Assembly (NCBI GenBank): GCA_003221195.1
Contig: QHQO01000161.1
Location: 1-40,724, forward strand
From: Verrucomicrobiota bacterium
GTDB taxonomy: Bacteria > Verrucomicrobiota > Verrucomicrobiia > Chthoniobacterales > UBA10450
Length of the DNA stretch: 40,724 bases
Direction: 5' to 3'
Made by a program: the position numbers and the translations under genes
Notes under the pieces: model-generated
Seen by the model: the letters and a program-made list of their open reading frames with translations, nothing else
Told to the model about the DNA's origin: nothing
Database searches by the model: none
Shown here: piece by piece, positions 32,578 through 39,727 of the stretch
Position numbering within the stretch: the stretch's first letter is position 1
Layout of the letters: each line of letters starts with the position of its first letter

Positions 32578-32679
32578 GAGGATTAACTTCTAGCGTGGAT
32601 ACGGAGCGATTTCCAATATGCGTCGCAGCACAGACTCGCTGCTGCATGCAAGGATGCCAAGATCCGAGCGAACTCTCTA

Positions 32680-33021
32680 TTAGCGTTTCTCCTGATCTTG
32701 ATAGCGGATCACTTTCGCCTTTTCGAGCGTGACGAGACCGCCGCCCATCATTTCATCGAGCACTGGCAGGAATGCATTTACCTTTTCTTCAGTATCTACG
32801 ATTTCGATCACCATTGGAAGATCCATGGATAAGCGAAGGATCTTGGCAGTGTGCAAGTGACTTGATTTTCCAAAACCCATTGGCCCGCGCAACACGGTTG
32901 CGCCTGCCAGTTGCAGTTCGCGTGCTTTCAAGACAATCGCCTCGTACAGCGGTCGGTGCTGATAACGATCACTTTCACCGATAAAAATCCGCAGGAGGAC
33001 AGCGTCTTCTGGAAGGTGCAT
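32680..33021 (-). CDS. DUF190 family protein
   Basis: A 113-residue cytosolic protein of the DUF190 family, which has a PII-like ferredoxin fold. Recognised by LLRIFIGESDRYQHRPLYEAIV, GATVLRGPMGFGKSSHLHT and PMVIEIVDTEEKVNAFLPVLDEMM. Members commonly sit beside crcB. Here it starts 9 bp after the crcB stop on the same strand, so it lies in the fluoride-riboswitch operon. That suggests a part in fluoride tolerance or CrcB regulation, but no biochemical function is established from the sequence. Confidence 0.92.
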   Translation of the reverse strand: MHLPEDAVLLRIFIGESDRYQHRPLYEAIVLKARELQLAGATVLRGPMGFGKSSHLHTAKILRLSMDLPMVIEIVDTEEKVNAFLPVLDEMMGGGLVTLEKAKVIRYQDQEKR

Positions 33022-33030
33022 GGCTTGTTT

Positions 33031-33420
33031 CTATTTCGGCAATAGTGCAAGAGCAAGAATGCGTCCAAGCCATACCGCTGCGACGCAGCAAGCGAATGAG
33101 AGCGCCATGTTCAGGCAGGCCCTGAACCAATCTCCGTCCCGAGCGAGGTCGAGCGTTTGTAAGCTGAATGATGAAAACGTAGTGAAACCTCCACACACGC
33201 CGATCATGAAGAATTGACGAAGCCGCGGTGACACAAGAAGCGGCCCTTCCGGATCCGTAAATGCGGCAAAGAACCCGATAGCGAAGGATCCCGTGACGTT
33301 CACGACGAGCGTTCCCAGAGGGAAAAGCTCCCCGGCCGTTTCAGCAACAAACCCCGATGCCCAGAATCGCACTCCAGTCCCAAGTGCACCGCCTAGCATC
33401 ACCAAAATGTAATTGAGCAT
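33031..33420 (-). CDS. crcB: Fluoride channel CrcB/Fluc
   Basis: A 129-residue membrane protein that exports fluoride as an antiparallel dual-topology dimer. It has four membrane segments, GGALGTGVRFW (residues 10-20), the NVTGSF motif (Asn41) and GVCGGFTTFSSFS (75-87), which supplies the phenylalanine and polar track residues. The ATG at 33420 lies directly after the U-tract of the riboswitch terminator, and its ribosome site (GGAAGGAG, 33447-33440 region) is within the terminator stem. DUF190 follows after 9 bp. Length is typical. Confidence 0.96.
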   Translation of the reverse strand: MLNYILVMLGGALGTGVRFWASGFVAETAGELFPLGTLVVNVTGSFAIGFFAAFTDPEGPLLVSPRLRQFFMIGVCGGFTTFSSFSLQTLDLARDGDWFRACLNMALSFACCVAAVWLGRILALALLPK

Positions 33421-33421
33421 T

Positions 33422-33448
33422 AAAAAACTCCTTCCGTTTGGAAGGAGT
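33422..33448 (-). terminator. Intrinsic terminator of the fluoride riboswitch
   Basis: On the minus strand ACTCCTTCC-AAAC-GGAAGGAGT is a perfect 9-bp stem with a 4-nt loop followed by TTTTTT. Its 5' arm overlaps the riboswitch 3' end, and its 3' arm contains the crcB ribosome site. Confidence 0.9.
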
Positions 33449-33502
33449 CATTAGCTCACGCGGTTTTCCCAGCCTTCAGCGGGGACGGCAAACTCCATTG
33501 CC
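33436..33502 (-). promoter_or_regulatory. Fluoride riboswitch (crcB motif)
   Basis: Read on the minus strand, GGCAATGGAGTTTGCC opens the aptamer (33502-33487), a middle stem region follows (CCGCTGAAGGC...AACCGC), and GAGCTAATGACTCCTTCC closes it (33456-33439 region). GGCAATGGAG and CTAATGACTCCT correspond to the conserved fluoride-aptamer strands, including the GGAG/CTCC pairing. Fluoride binding would hold the CTCC strand in the aptamer and prevent the terminator stem from forming, turning on crcB and DUF190. Confidence 0.85.
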
Positions 33503-33583
33503 TTGAACACACTCTACCGAACGTTCGTTTCGGGTCAACCGGACGTCCTTAGGATTCCTCTGCTTCCGCTGGAAGGACAGAAA

Positions 33584-34369
33584 TTACATCTTGAAGCGCT
33601 CGCCGAGGTAAAGCTGACGGCTGATGGGATCATCGATGAGAAAATCCTTTGTGCCTTCGCTCTCGACGCGGCCATCGAAAATCAAATACGCGCGGTCGAC
33701 GATAGAAAGAGTCTCGCGCACATTGTGATCGGTGATCATGATCGCAAGGCCCGATTTGCGCAGGTTTACGATAATTTGCTGCACATCGTAGACGGCGATG
33801 GGATCCACGCCGCTGAACGGCTCATCGAGCATCAACAATTTCGGCTGCGTGACGAGCGAACGCGCAATTGTTAATCGACGTTTCTCTCCGCCGCTCAACG
33901 TAAGCGCTATATTTTTGGCGATCCGCTCAATGCCAAACTGATGCAGCAGTTGATCGCAACGGTTGCGCCGTTCGGCCTTGCTTAGGGGCAGCGTTTCCAA
34001 AATGGCGAGGATGTTTTGTTCAACTGTCATCTTCCGGAAGATCGATTCTTCCTGCGGTAAATAGCCCATGCCAAGTCGCGCGCGCTTGTACATCGGATAG
34101 TCAGTGACGTCGGTGTCCGAAAAAATCACCCGACCGCTGTTTGGCCTGATCAGGCCAACGATCATGTAAAAACTCGTAGTCTTACCTGCTCCATTCGGTC
34201 CGAGTAGTCCCACAATTTCGCTAGCTCCAACATGCATGTTGATTCCGTCGACAACCGCTCGGCCTCCGTAAATCTTAACCAGTTGGTCGGTACTCAGTAC
34301 GGTCTCCGCTTTCGTTGTGGCCGGCGACGGAGCTTTCGGAGTCGAAACAGGCGCAGCTTGGCTAATCAT
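33584..34369 (-). CDS. lptB: LPS export ABC transporter ATP-binding protein LptB
   Basis: A 261-residue ATPase that powers LPS extraction from the inner membrane with LptF and LptG. Walker A GPNGAGKTT (57-65), Q-loop YLPQEESIF, signature LSGGEKRR, Walker B LLMLDEPF and the switch ITDHNV are all present. FSGVDPIAVYDVQ and LGERFKM at the end are typical of LptB. The first 26 residues are an extra Pro/Thr/Ala-rich tail. The start overlaps the lptA-like stop by 4 bp, so the two are coupled. lptF and lptG are not in the window. Confidence 0.95.
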   Translation of the reverse strand: MISQAAPVSTPKAPSPATTKAETVLSTDQLVKIYGGRAVVDGINMHVGASEIVGLLGPNGAGKTTSFYMIVGLIRPNSGRVIFSDTDVTDYPMYKRARLGMGYLPQEESIFRKMTVEQNILAILETLPLSKAERRNRCDQLLHQFGIERIAKNIALTLSGGEKRRLTIARSLVTQPKLLMLDEPFSGVDPIAVYDVQQIIVNLRKSGLAIMITDHNVRETLSIVDRAYLIFDGRVESEGTKDFLIDDPISRQLYLGERFKM

Positions 34370-35088
34370 GGCTTTGGCAGAGACGGACCGGGTGACGCTT
34401 GCGCGGCGGGAGTTTGGGACGAATTCGCTTGTCCCTTTTTCTCTTCGTTCGGCTGCTGGACAATTTGAGTGCGACTGGGTCCATGCGTCCTTAGCTGACT
34501 GTTTTGACTAATGATCATGATCGTATCAGGGCTGGTCGCCACATGCAGGTTTTGTCCCTCTTGCACCCGCGGTGTTCCCACCAATTCAACATCGCCCGTC
34601 GTAGCTGTATAGGTGGCTTTATCGGAGCGGCCAACAGCGCGCGTCGGCGGGCCGCCATTCGGATCGGGCCGGTCGCGCACAAGCCCAACACTCCCTTCTG
34701 CGACGGCTTTCTCCAAGCTCTGGTTTTGTCCCTTTGTAATGAACACTGTCAATTTGTCAGATTGAAGATTGAAACGCGGATCGACTACCTTCACACGGCC
34801 GCTAAAGATGCCCATGTTCTTGGTTGAATCAAAAAAAGCCTCGTCCGAATAGATTTCCGTTGTCGTCGGTTCATTGGGTTGCAGCCCAGTAGCGCTCGAG
34901 GCAAATAAGTTCGTGCCGGCCGATTTATCTTCTTTCTTTTTGTCCTTGTTTTTCGCTTTGTCTCTCGCTGGTTTCTCAGCCTTCTTGGCAGGCACGGGCG
35001 AGCCCGCTGGCGCAGCGGCAATCTGCTCAGCCGAGCGCGCCCCGATCGCGCATGCGATAAACAAGACTAACACCCCTAATTTTCTCAT
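34366..35088 (-). CDS. lptA: LptA-like periplasmic LPS transport protein
   Basis: A 240-residue secreted protein. The signal peptide (MRKLGVLVLFIACAIGARSA) is followed by a low-complexity Lys/Ala/Asp linker (about 25-60) and an OstA/LptA beta-jellyroll domain (about 72-190) with the typical pairs EIYSDEAFFDSTKNMGIFSGRVKVVDPRF and LQSDKLTVFI, AEGSVGLVRD and ATYTATTGDVELVGTPRV. LptA forms the bridge that carries LPS across the periplasm. It overlaps both neighbours by 4 bp (ATGA), between the lptC-like gene and lptB. A Pro/Gln-rich C-terminal tail (about 200-240) is unusual. Confidence 0.88.
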   Translation of the reverse strand: MRKLGVLVLFIACAIGARSAEQIAAAPAGSPVPAKKAEKPARDKAKNKDKKKEDKSAGTNLFASSATGLQPNEPTTTEIYSDEAFFDSTKNMGIFSGRVKVVDPRFNLQSDKLTVFITKGQNQSLEKAVAEGSVGLVRDRPDPNGGPPTRAVGRSDKATYTATTGDVELVGTPRVQEGQNLHVATSPDTIMIISQNSQLRTHGPSRTQIVQQPNEEKKGQANSSQTPAAQASPGPSLPKP

Positions 35089-35636
35089 TCGGTCGTGTTG
35101 GGTTTTGCCGTTAGATGAGATTTGTCAGTGATCACCATCTTTACATTTCCGCTCAATCGTCCGGTCTTCGAATTCGTGTCGAATTGCACCGAATCACCAG
35201 CGATGTTGAAATCCGACCGCTGAATGGTTGTGCGCTCCTGTGAGCTTAGAATCCGAGTCTTCAAATCCAGCACCGATGTGAGCATGTCGATTTGCAGGTC
35301 AGGCTGACTCTGCGGAGTGTAGGTTGTAATTTTAAGATGCTGAAAGCCTACGTGCTCCTGGTCAATCCGGTGAGCAGTCCCGGCTTCGAATTTTCCCCTT
35401 AAACGACCGTCACCATCGAAATCTGGCAATACAAGGCCCTTGGCTTCGTGCCCAATTGGCAGCGGAATGTTCGTCAAGCTCTGTTCCCCGGGAGACTCGC
35501 CCGCCGTCGCTGACATGCCCGCCTTCTTTTTACGACCTTTTGACTGACCTGATACTTGCGGCGCCGCTATTACAACGCACATCAACACCGACACTAACCA
35601 AAGCGACAAAACCCGGCGGAGATGAGAGCCGGTCAC
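35085..35636 (-). CDS. lptC: LptC-like LPS export protein
   Basis: A 183-residue protein with an N-terminal membrane anchor or signal (LRRVLSLWLVSVLMCVVIAAPQVSG) and an LptC/LptA-type beta domain (FQHLKITTYTP...DMLTSVLDLKTRILSSQERTTIQRSDFNIAGDSVQFDTNSKTGRLSGNVKMVI). I start at the GTG at 35636 because GGAGGAGGAG lies 6 nt upstream; the longer open frame to 35717 would run into kdsA. The gene order kdsA, this gene, lptA-like, lptB supports the LptC role of passing LPS from LptBFG to LptA. Similarity is moderate and it could equally be a second LptA-type protein. Confidence 0.75.
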   Translation of the reverse strand: MTGSHLRRVLSLWLVSVLMCVVIAAPQVSGQSKGRKKKAGMSATAGESPGEQSLTNIPLPIGHEAKGLVLPDFDGDGRLRGKFEAGTAHRIDQEHVGFQHLKITTYTPQSQPDLQIDMLTSVLDLKTRILSSQERTTIQRSDFNIAGDSVQFDTNSKTGRLSGNVKMVITDKSHLTAKPNTTE

Positions 35637-35688
35637 TGGAATCTCCTCCTCCCTCGACGCAATATCCCTGTTACCCGGTCGATTGCGG

Positions 35689-36525
35689 TCAATCGCCCCT
35701 ACCTGAGACGGCAGCATGAATAGCCTTTAACACGCGCAGGTGCTTCGGCAAATCCTTTAGGGGAATCTGATTTGGCCCATCTGATAACGCACGGCTCGGG
35801 TTTTCGTGCACCTCCATGAAGATTCCGTCGCACCCGGTCGCCATCGCTGCTCTCGCCAGCGCCGGCGCCAAAACACCGTCACCAGGTGTTGAGTCCCCTG
35901 CCCCACCCGGCCGCTGCACCGAATGGGTCGCATCAAAAATCACGCGATAGCCGGCGTCGCGCAGCCAATAGAGTGAGCGCATATCGGCAACGAGGTTGTT
36001 ATAGCCAAAACTAGTGCCGCGCTCCGTGAAACAGAATTTCTCATTGCCGAACGCAATCAACTTCTCGGCGATATTACGCACGTCCCACGGCGCAAGAAAC
36101 TGGCCTTTTTTCACATTGATCGCGCGATCCGTTTCCGCAGCTGCGTGCAGGAGATCGGTTTGGCGGCAAAGAAATGCCGGGATTTGCAACATATCAATCT
36201 TCTCGCCAGCAATTTCGGCTTCGGCAGAGGAATGAACATCCGTTGTGACGGGAATTTTCAAATCCCGGCCGATGACTGAAAGAATCTCGCAACCTTCGCG
36301 TACTCCGATTCCGCGAAAAGAGCGCACCGAAGTTCGATTCGCCTTGTCATACGAGGCCTTGAAAATGAAATCGATATCTTCGGCCGCGCAGATTTCAGCG
36401 ATCTTCCTAGCCATCCGCCGGACAAACTTCTCCGACTCAATCACGCACGGCCCGAGGATGAACGTCGGACGTTTGCCGCCAATGGTAACTTTGCCAACAC
36501 GCAATGGCTTCATTTTCTCGCTCAT
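35689..36525 (-). CDS. kdsA: 3-deoxy-8-phosphooctulonate synthase (KDO-8-P synthase)
   Basis: A 278-residue enzyme that condenses PEP and arabinose 5-phosphate to KDO-8-phosphate for the LPS inner core. Family motifs are FILGPCVIES, FKASYDKANRTS, IPVTTDVHSSAEAE, QIPAFLCRQTDLL, KKGQFLAPWDV, CFTERGTSFGYNNLV, DATHSVQRPGG and GIFMEVHENPS. The Asn in KANRTS is the mark of the family, and the Cys in GPCVIES suggests the metal-dependent class. Length is normal. It is the first gene of the kdsA-lptC-lptA-lptB cluster, which shows that LPS synthesis and export are linked here. Confidence 0.97.
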   Translation of the reverse strand: MSEKMKPLRVGKVTIGGKRPTFILGPCVIESEKFVRRMARKIAEICAAEDIDFIFKASYDKANRTSVRSFRGIGVREGCEILSVIGRDLKIPVTTDVHSSAEAEIAGEKIDMLQIPAFLCRQTDLLHAAAETDRAINVKKGQFLAPWDVRNIAEKLIAFGNEKFCFTERGTSFGYNNLVADMRSLYWLRDAGYRVIFDATHSVQRPGGAGDSTPGDGVLAPALARAAMATGCDGIFMEVHENPSRALSDGPNQIPLKDLPKHLRVLKAIHAAVSGRGD

Positions 36526-36536
36526 ATTTATTCAAC

Positions 36537-36650
36537 GTCATCCCGAGCCGCGAAAACGGCGAGGGACCTCGCAATCGGGCGAAACATTACGCAAATAAGC
36601 CAGTGCGACCAATTACCAACTGTGAGGTTCCTCGCTCCGCTCGGAATGAC
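36537..36650. repeat. Dispersed inverted repeat, divergent copy 5
   Basis: Left arm GTCATCCCGAGCCGCGAAAA then CGGCGAGGGACCTCGC; right arm GTGAGGTTCCTCGCTCCGCT then CGGAATGAC. It has the same TCAT...ATGA ends and layout as the TCATTCTGAGCGAAGCGAAGA family, with a CCTCGC core. It separates kdsA from the membrane-protein gene. Confidence 0.7.
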
Positions 36651-36657
36651 CGCCTTT

Positions 36658-37371
36658 TTAGTCAGTGATTGAACCTGTGGGCCTCACCAAATCGTAAATT
36701 GCAAATGGCGCATACAGCGCGAGAAAGAACGACAAGGCCAGTCCGTGCATTTGCAGAAGGTACAGCGGGCGCGAATCGGAAAGAAAACTCAAAATCGAAA
36801 ATGCTTCCGGTTTGTGCAGCAAAAATCCATAATTAAAACCTGTCAGTTTGTCAGTAATGAACGTGACGACAAAATAAAACTCCGACCAGAGAAACGCGCG
36901 CACGATCGACATGGGATATGGCCGGTATCGCCGCGTCAACATCAGGAAGACAACGCCGATGATGATCCCGCAATGCGAGGTGAAAAAGCTAATGAATCGC
37001 CAATCTGGAAAGCCAAAGCGGAGGTTTGGCGTGAGCACGGCCTGCAGCGTGCCGCCAATTCCCCAGAAATATGCTACCTCGAACCAGCGCTGATTTCCGG
37101 TGCACATTGCCACGATGACAACCACCATGCCCCAATCGCATAGTTGCATCGGCAGCATCTGTTGCCAGGTCGTGATGCCGCGGCTGCGGATAAAAATCAA
37201 ATAGACGACGTAGTTCAACACAAGGACTGCAGAGAGAACGCCGACGATCACTTTTTCGGCACGGAGTGATTTTGTGCGCCAAACGATCGCAGCCAGCACA
37301 AACGGCAGAACAATCGTGAGGAAAATAACGGTGAGATGCGGCAAACCGTACGGTTGGAATTCAGGTTCCAT
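36658..37371 (-). CDS. YwaF/TIGR02206-like integral membrane protein
   Basis: A 237-residue protein with about seven membrane segments. It resembles the YwaF family, recognised by QMLPMQLCDWGMV, FWGIGGTLQAVLTPNLRFGFPDWRFISFFTSHCGI and NYGFLLHKPEAFSILSFL. The Cys-His pair in TSHCGI and the LPMQLCD motif suggest a metal or heme site, but the function is unknown. I use the ATG at 37371; the longer open frame would read through the palindromic repeat at 37379-37442. It may be expressed alone. Confidence 0.85.
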   Translation of the reverse strand: MEPEFQPYGLPHLTVIFLTIVLPFVLAAIVWRTKSLRAEKVIVGVLSAVLVLNYVVYLIFIRSRGITTWQQMLPMQLCDWGMVVVIVAMCTGNQRWFEVAYFWGIGGTLQAVLTPNLRFGFPDWRFISFFTSHCGIIIGVVFLMLTRRYRPYPMSIVRAFLWSEFYFVVTFITDKLTGFNYGFLLHKPEAFSILSFLSDSRPLYLLQMHGLALSFFLALYAPFAIYDLVRPTGSITD

Positions 37372-37378
37372 GCGTTGT

Positions 37379-37442
37379 TGTAGTGGCGGTTGTATCAACC
37401 GCCGAATCTTATAGAAAGGCGTTTGACACAAGCGCCTCTACA
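37379..37442. repeat. TGTAG...CTACA composite palindrome
   Basis: The outer ends TGTAG and CTACA match the element at 26579-26656. Inside are two hairpins: GGCGGTTG-TAT-CAACCGCC (37385-37403), a perfect 8-bp stem, and AGGCGTTTG-ACA-CAAGCGCCT (about 37417-37437) with one G-T pair. Confidence 0.75.
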
Positions 37443-37469
37443 ATTCCTGCGCAAGGACGGCAGTTTAAT

Positions 37470-38294
37470 TCAACGAATTACCCACAAGTTACACGGAATG
37501 ACATCGGTGACCCAAGCAATATTACTCGGCAATTGTTGGATTGCTCCGGCACTTTTCTGCAGCGGCACCACGAGCAAATCAGCTTTCACCGATTGAACAA
37601 AATCCGAGGCAGCCAATCCGGTGTTTCCGCGGATGCAGCGTGCTTCGATCGGGACGTCGGTCGCGCCGGCCGACAAGACGAATTCCTCCACTGCGGCTTC
37701 CTCATCCTCCGCTCGGGGCTTTTCGTGTCCCTTGGCACTCACGCGAATCGATTCGCGTGCCTGATCGAACGTCGTGATGATCCGAATAACATAAAGTCGC
37801 TCGCATGATTCCGCCGCAGCGAAGGGCAGCGTCCTTTTCAAAGCCTGCAACCCTTGATCTGAATAATCCGCCACGAAAACAATCCGGCGGAGCGGTCTCG
37901 GTTTTATTGCGGGTCTTGTGAAAAGCATGACTGCGCAGCGCGCTTCGCGCACCAGCCGGCGAGCGACATTGCCCAAAAACGGGTGCAATACTGCCTCCTT
38001 TTCCAGTGCGCCCGCGACAATCATGTCGATTTTTTCCCGCGCCAGCGCGCCCAGAATAGCTTCTGCAGGGGTTCCTTTTTCATAATGAATCGCCGAGTCA
38101 GGCGGAAGCTGCAGTTGCGCGAGCGCGTCTCTAAACTTGTTTGCCGTTTCCTCATCTCCTTCGCCCACATAAATCAGATGAAGATGAGCGGAAAAGCGTT
38201 CTCGAATGCGCTTTGCCTCCGCGAGCACTTGCTTAAACCGCGGAGAGAACGTGCTCGCCACGGCGATGGTTTTGTATGGCGATGGATCACGCAT
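37470..38294 (-). CDS. Tandem universal stress protein (UspA family)
   Basis: A 274-residue cytosolic protein with two Usp domains. The first (about 1-135) has YKTIAVASTFSPRFKQVLAEA and GTPAEAILGALAREKIDMIVAGALEKEAVLHPFLGNVARRLVREARCAVMLF. The second (about 140-274) has RIVFVADYSDQGLQALKRTLPFAAAESCERLYVIRI and VKADLLVVPLQKSAGAIQQLPSNIAWVTDVIPCNLWVI. The classic ATP-binding GxxGxxxxxxGS motif is eroded in both, so it may not bind ATP. The ATG at 38294 starts the first strand. It is divergent from coaD. The role in stress is general. Confidence 0.85.
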   Translation of the reverse strand: MRDPSPYKTIAVASTFSPRFKQVLAEAKRIRERFSAHLHLIYVGEGDEETANKFRDALAQLQLPPDSAIHYEKGTPAEAILGALAREKIDMIVAGALEKEAVLHPFLGNVARRLVREARCAVMLFTRPAIKPRPLRRIVFVADYSDQGLQALKRTLPFAAAESCERLYVIRIITTFDQARESIRVSAKGHEKPRAEDEEAAVEEFVLSAGATDVPIEARCIRGNTGLAASDFVQSVKADLLVVPLQKSAGAIQQLPSNIAWVTDVIPCNLWVIR

Positions 38295-38374
38295 GCGAGC
38301 AATTTGATGGAGCACGAACTTTAGGCAAACGGCTTCGCCACGTTAACTCGTTAAAGCGTTTGGTCGTTTGGTCA

Positions 38375-38414
38375 TTCGCCTGCCACCCCGTAGCGAAAGC
38401 GAAGGCGGGTGCTT
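38375..38414 (-). repeat. REP-like repeat upstream of coaD
   Basis: On the minus strand GAAGCACCCGCCTTCGCTTT followed by CGCTACGGGGTGGCAGGCGA. CACCCGCC faces GGGGTGGC as a hairpin. It shares CACCCGCCTTCGC with the copy in glycerate kinase (7426-7463). An octamer run (CGTTAAAG CGTTTGGT CGTTTGGT) precedes it. Confidence 0.6.
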
Positions 38415-38469
38415 CGTCATTCTCTTCAATACGCTTTTCATTTTCCAATTCCTCTGCGAATTTTCGCCA

Positions 38470-38946
38470 ATGCGATGTGCAATTTATCCGGGGAGTTTTG
38501 ATCCGATCACGAATGGTCACCTCGATGTAATCGAGCGTGCTCGAAAATTGTTCGACGAAGTGGTAGTGGCTGTGGCGCACAACGACGAGAAGCAACCTCT
38601 TTTCTCCCTGAAGGATCGTCTCGGCTTGCTGCGCCAAACAGCGGGGAAAATCGACAATGTGCGAATCGCTGAGTTCGAAGGATTACTGGTCGAGTTCGCC
38701 AGGAAAGAAGAAGCCGGGGCGGTAATCCGTGGCTTGCGCGCGGTTTCCGACTTTGAAATTGAATTTCAAATGGCCTTAATGAACCGGAAATTGGATGCTG
38801 CGGTAGAAACAATTTTCCTCATGCCGAAGGAGGAATACACTTATCTAAGTTCTCGCATTGTTAAGGAAATCGCGCGCCTCGGCGGGGATGTCTCCGGTTT
38901 TGTTCCGGCTTGTGTTGCCAAGGCGCTGAGCACGAAATTTGGCTGA
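38470..38946 (+). CDS. coaD: Phosphopantetheine adenylyltransferase
   Basis: A 158-residue nucleotidyltransferase that makes dephospho-CoA from ATP and 4'-phosphopantetheine. Family motifs are MRCAIYPGSFDPITNGHLDVIERA (with the T/HxGH site), VAVAHNDEKQPLFSL, VIRGLRAVSDFEIEFQMALMN and FLMPKEEYTYLSSRIVKEIARLGGDVSGFVP. The ATG at 38470 is the standard start; the longer frame adds 34 residues from a repeat region. Length is typical (E. coli 159). It is followed by DUF177, rpmF and plsX. Confidence 0.97.
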   Translation: MRCAIYPGSFDPITNGHLDVIERARKLFDEVVVAVAHNDEKQPLFSLKDRLGLLRQTAGKIDNVRIAEFEGLLVEFARKEEAGAVIRGLRAVSDFEIEFQMALMNRKLDAAVETIFLMPKEEYTYLSSRIVKEIARLGGDVSGFVPACVAKALSTKFG

Positions 38947-38967
38947 TAATATTCGAGGGTTTGACGC

Positions 38968-39417
38968 GTGAAAATTCATCTCAGACAAATTCCTGCGCAG
39001 GGTTTGCATTTGGACGGGGATGAGGATTGCCCGATCCACGACCTTGAAGCAGAAGGAATTCGTTGTGCCGGCCCAACGCATTACAACATCGACGTGGGCG
39101 TTGCTGGAGGGGCCCTTTGGGCAAGAGGCTCGCTGTCACAACCGGTGGAGCTGCGTTGCGTATCGTGCCTGGAGAATTTTGTGCACGACATTCAAGTGCC
39201 CGCATTCGCCGTACACACCGAGCTGCGTGGCCCCGAGACGGTCGACCTCACGCCGTTTATTCGCGAGGATCTTTTGCTCAATCTGCCAGCGCATCCACGT
39301 TGCGACGTAGACGGCAATCGTGTTTGCAAACCGAAACAATCGAAGAGCGTTGAGCAAGATACGAAGCGAAAATTGGATTGGAGTGCGCTGGATAAGTTGA
39401 AGATCGAGAACCGTTAA
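38968..39417 (+). CDS. DUF177 (YceD) family protein
   Basis: A 149-residue protein of the DUF177/YceD family, which is found beside rpmF in many bacteria and is linked to 23S rRNA maturation and ribosome biogenesis. Cys-rich segments RCVSCLENF (middle) and HPRCDVDGNRVC (C-terminal) may hold a metal. The GTG at 38968 is used because GAGGG lies about 8 nt upstream. It starts 21 bp after coaD and precedes rpmF by 88 bp, the conserved order. Confidence 0.9.
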   Translation: MKIHLRQIPAQGLHLDGDEDCPIHDLEAEGIRCAGPTHYNIDVGVAGGALWARGSLSQPVELRCVSCLENFVHDIQVPAFAVHTELRGPETVDLTPFIREDLLLNLPAHPRCDVDGNRVCKPKQSKSVEQDTKRKLDWSALDKLKIENR

Positions 39418-39455
39418 ATCGTTGAATCGTTACATCGGATCACGAATTTCAAATT
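39414..39455. repeat. Octamer repeat CGTTAAAT/CGTTGAAT
   Basis: CGTTAAAT CGTTGAAT CGTTACAT CGGATCAC in 8-bp register, beginning at the DUF177 stop codon and filling part of the gap before rpmF. Confidence 0.55.
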
Positions 39456-39505
39456 ACGAATCACGTTTGTCTTTTTCAGGCTACATGCTTTAGTCACCGC
39501 CTGCC

Positions 39506-39688
39506 ATGGGAGTCCCAAAACGCAAAACATCCAAGATGCGGTTACGCACGCGCAAAGCGGCGAACCGCTGGCATGCTGCACATTTGAACAAATGTCCCCA
39601 GTGCGGGAGCACCGTTCCCTCGCACATCGCCTGCCCCTCGTGCGGTTACTACCGCGGCCGGCAGGTGCTCACGCTTGAGGGCAAATAA
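39506..39688 (+). CDS. rpmF: 50S ribosomal protein L32
   Basis: A 60-residue ribosomal protein. MGVPKRKTSKMRLRTRKAANRW is the family N-terminus, and a zinc ribbon of two Cys pairs, CPQC and CPSC, follows. Length is normal. It stands 40 bp before plsX in the rpmF-plsX arrangement that couples ribosome and phospholipid synthesis in many bacteria. Confidence 0.97.
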   Translation: MGVPKRKTSKMRLRTRKAANRWHAAHLNKCPQCGSTVPSHIACPSCGYYRGRQVLTLEGK

Positions 39689-39727
39689 GTTGCATTCGGC
39701 GGCTAAAGTCCGCAAAGTTTCAAACCG

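Noticed and set aside
35637-35717. 27-codon extension of the lptC-like gene
   Set aside because: It overlaps the kdsA coding end, while the GTG at 35636 has a strong GGAGGAGGAG ribosome site.
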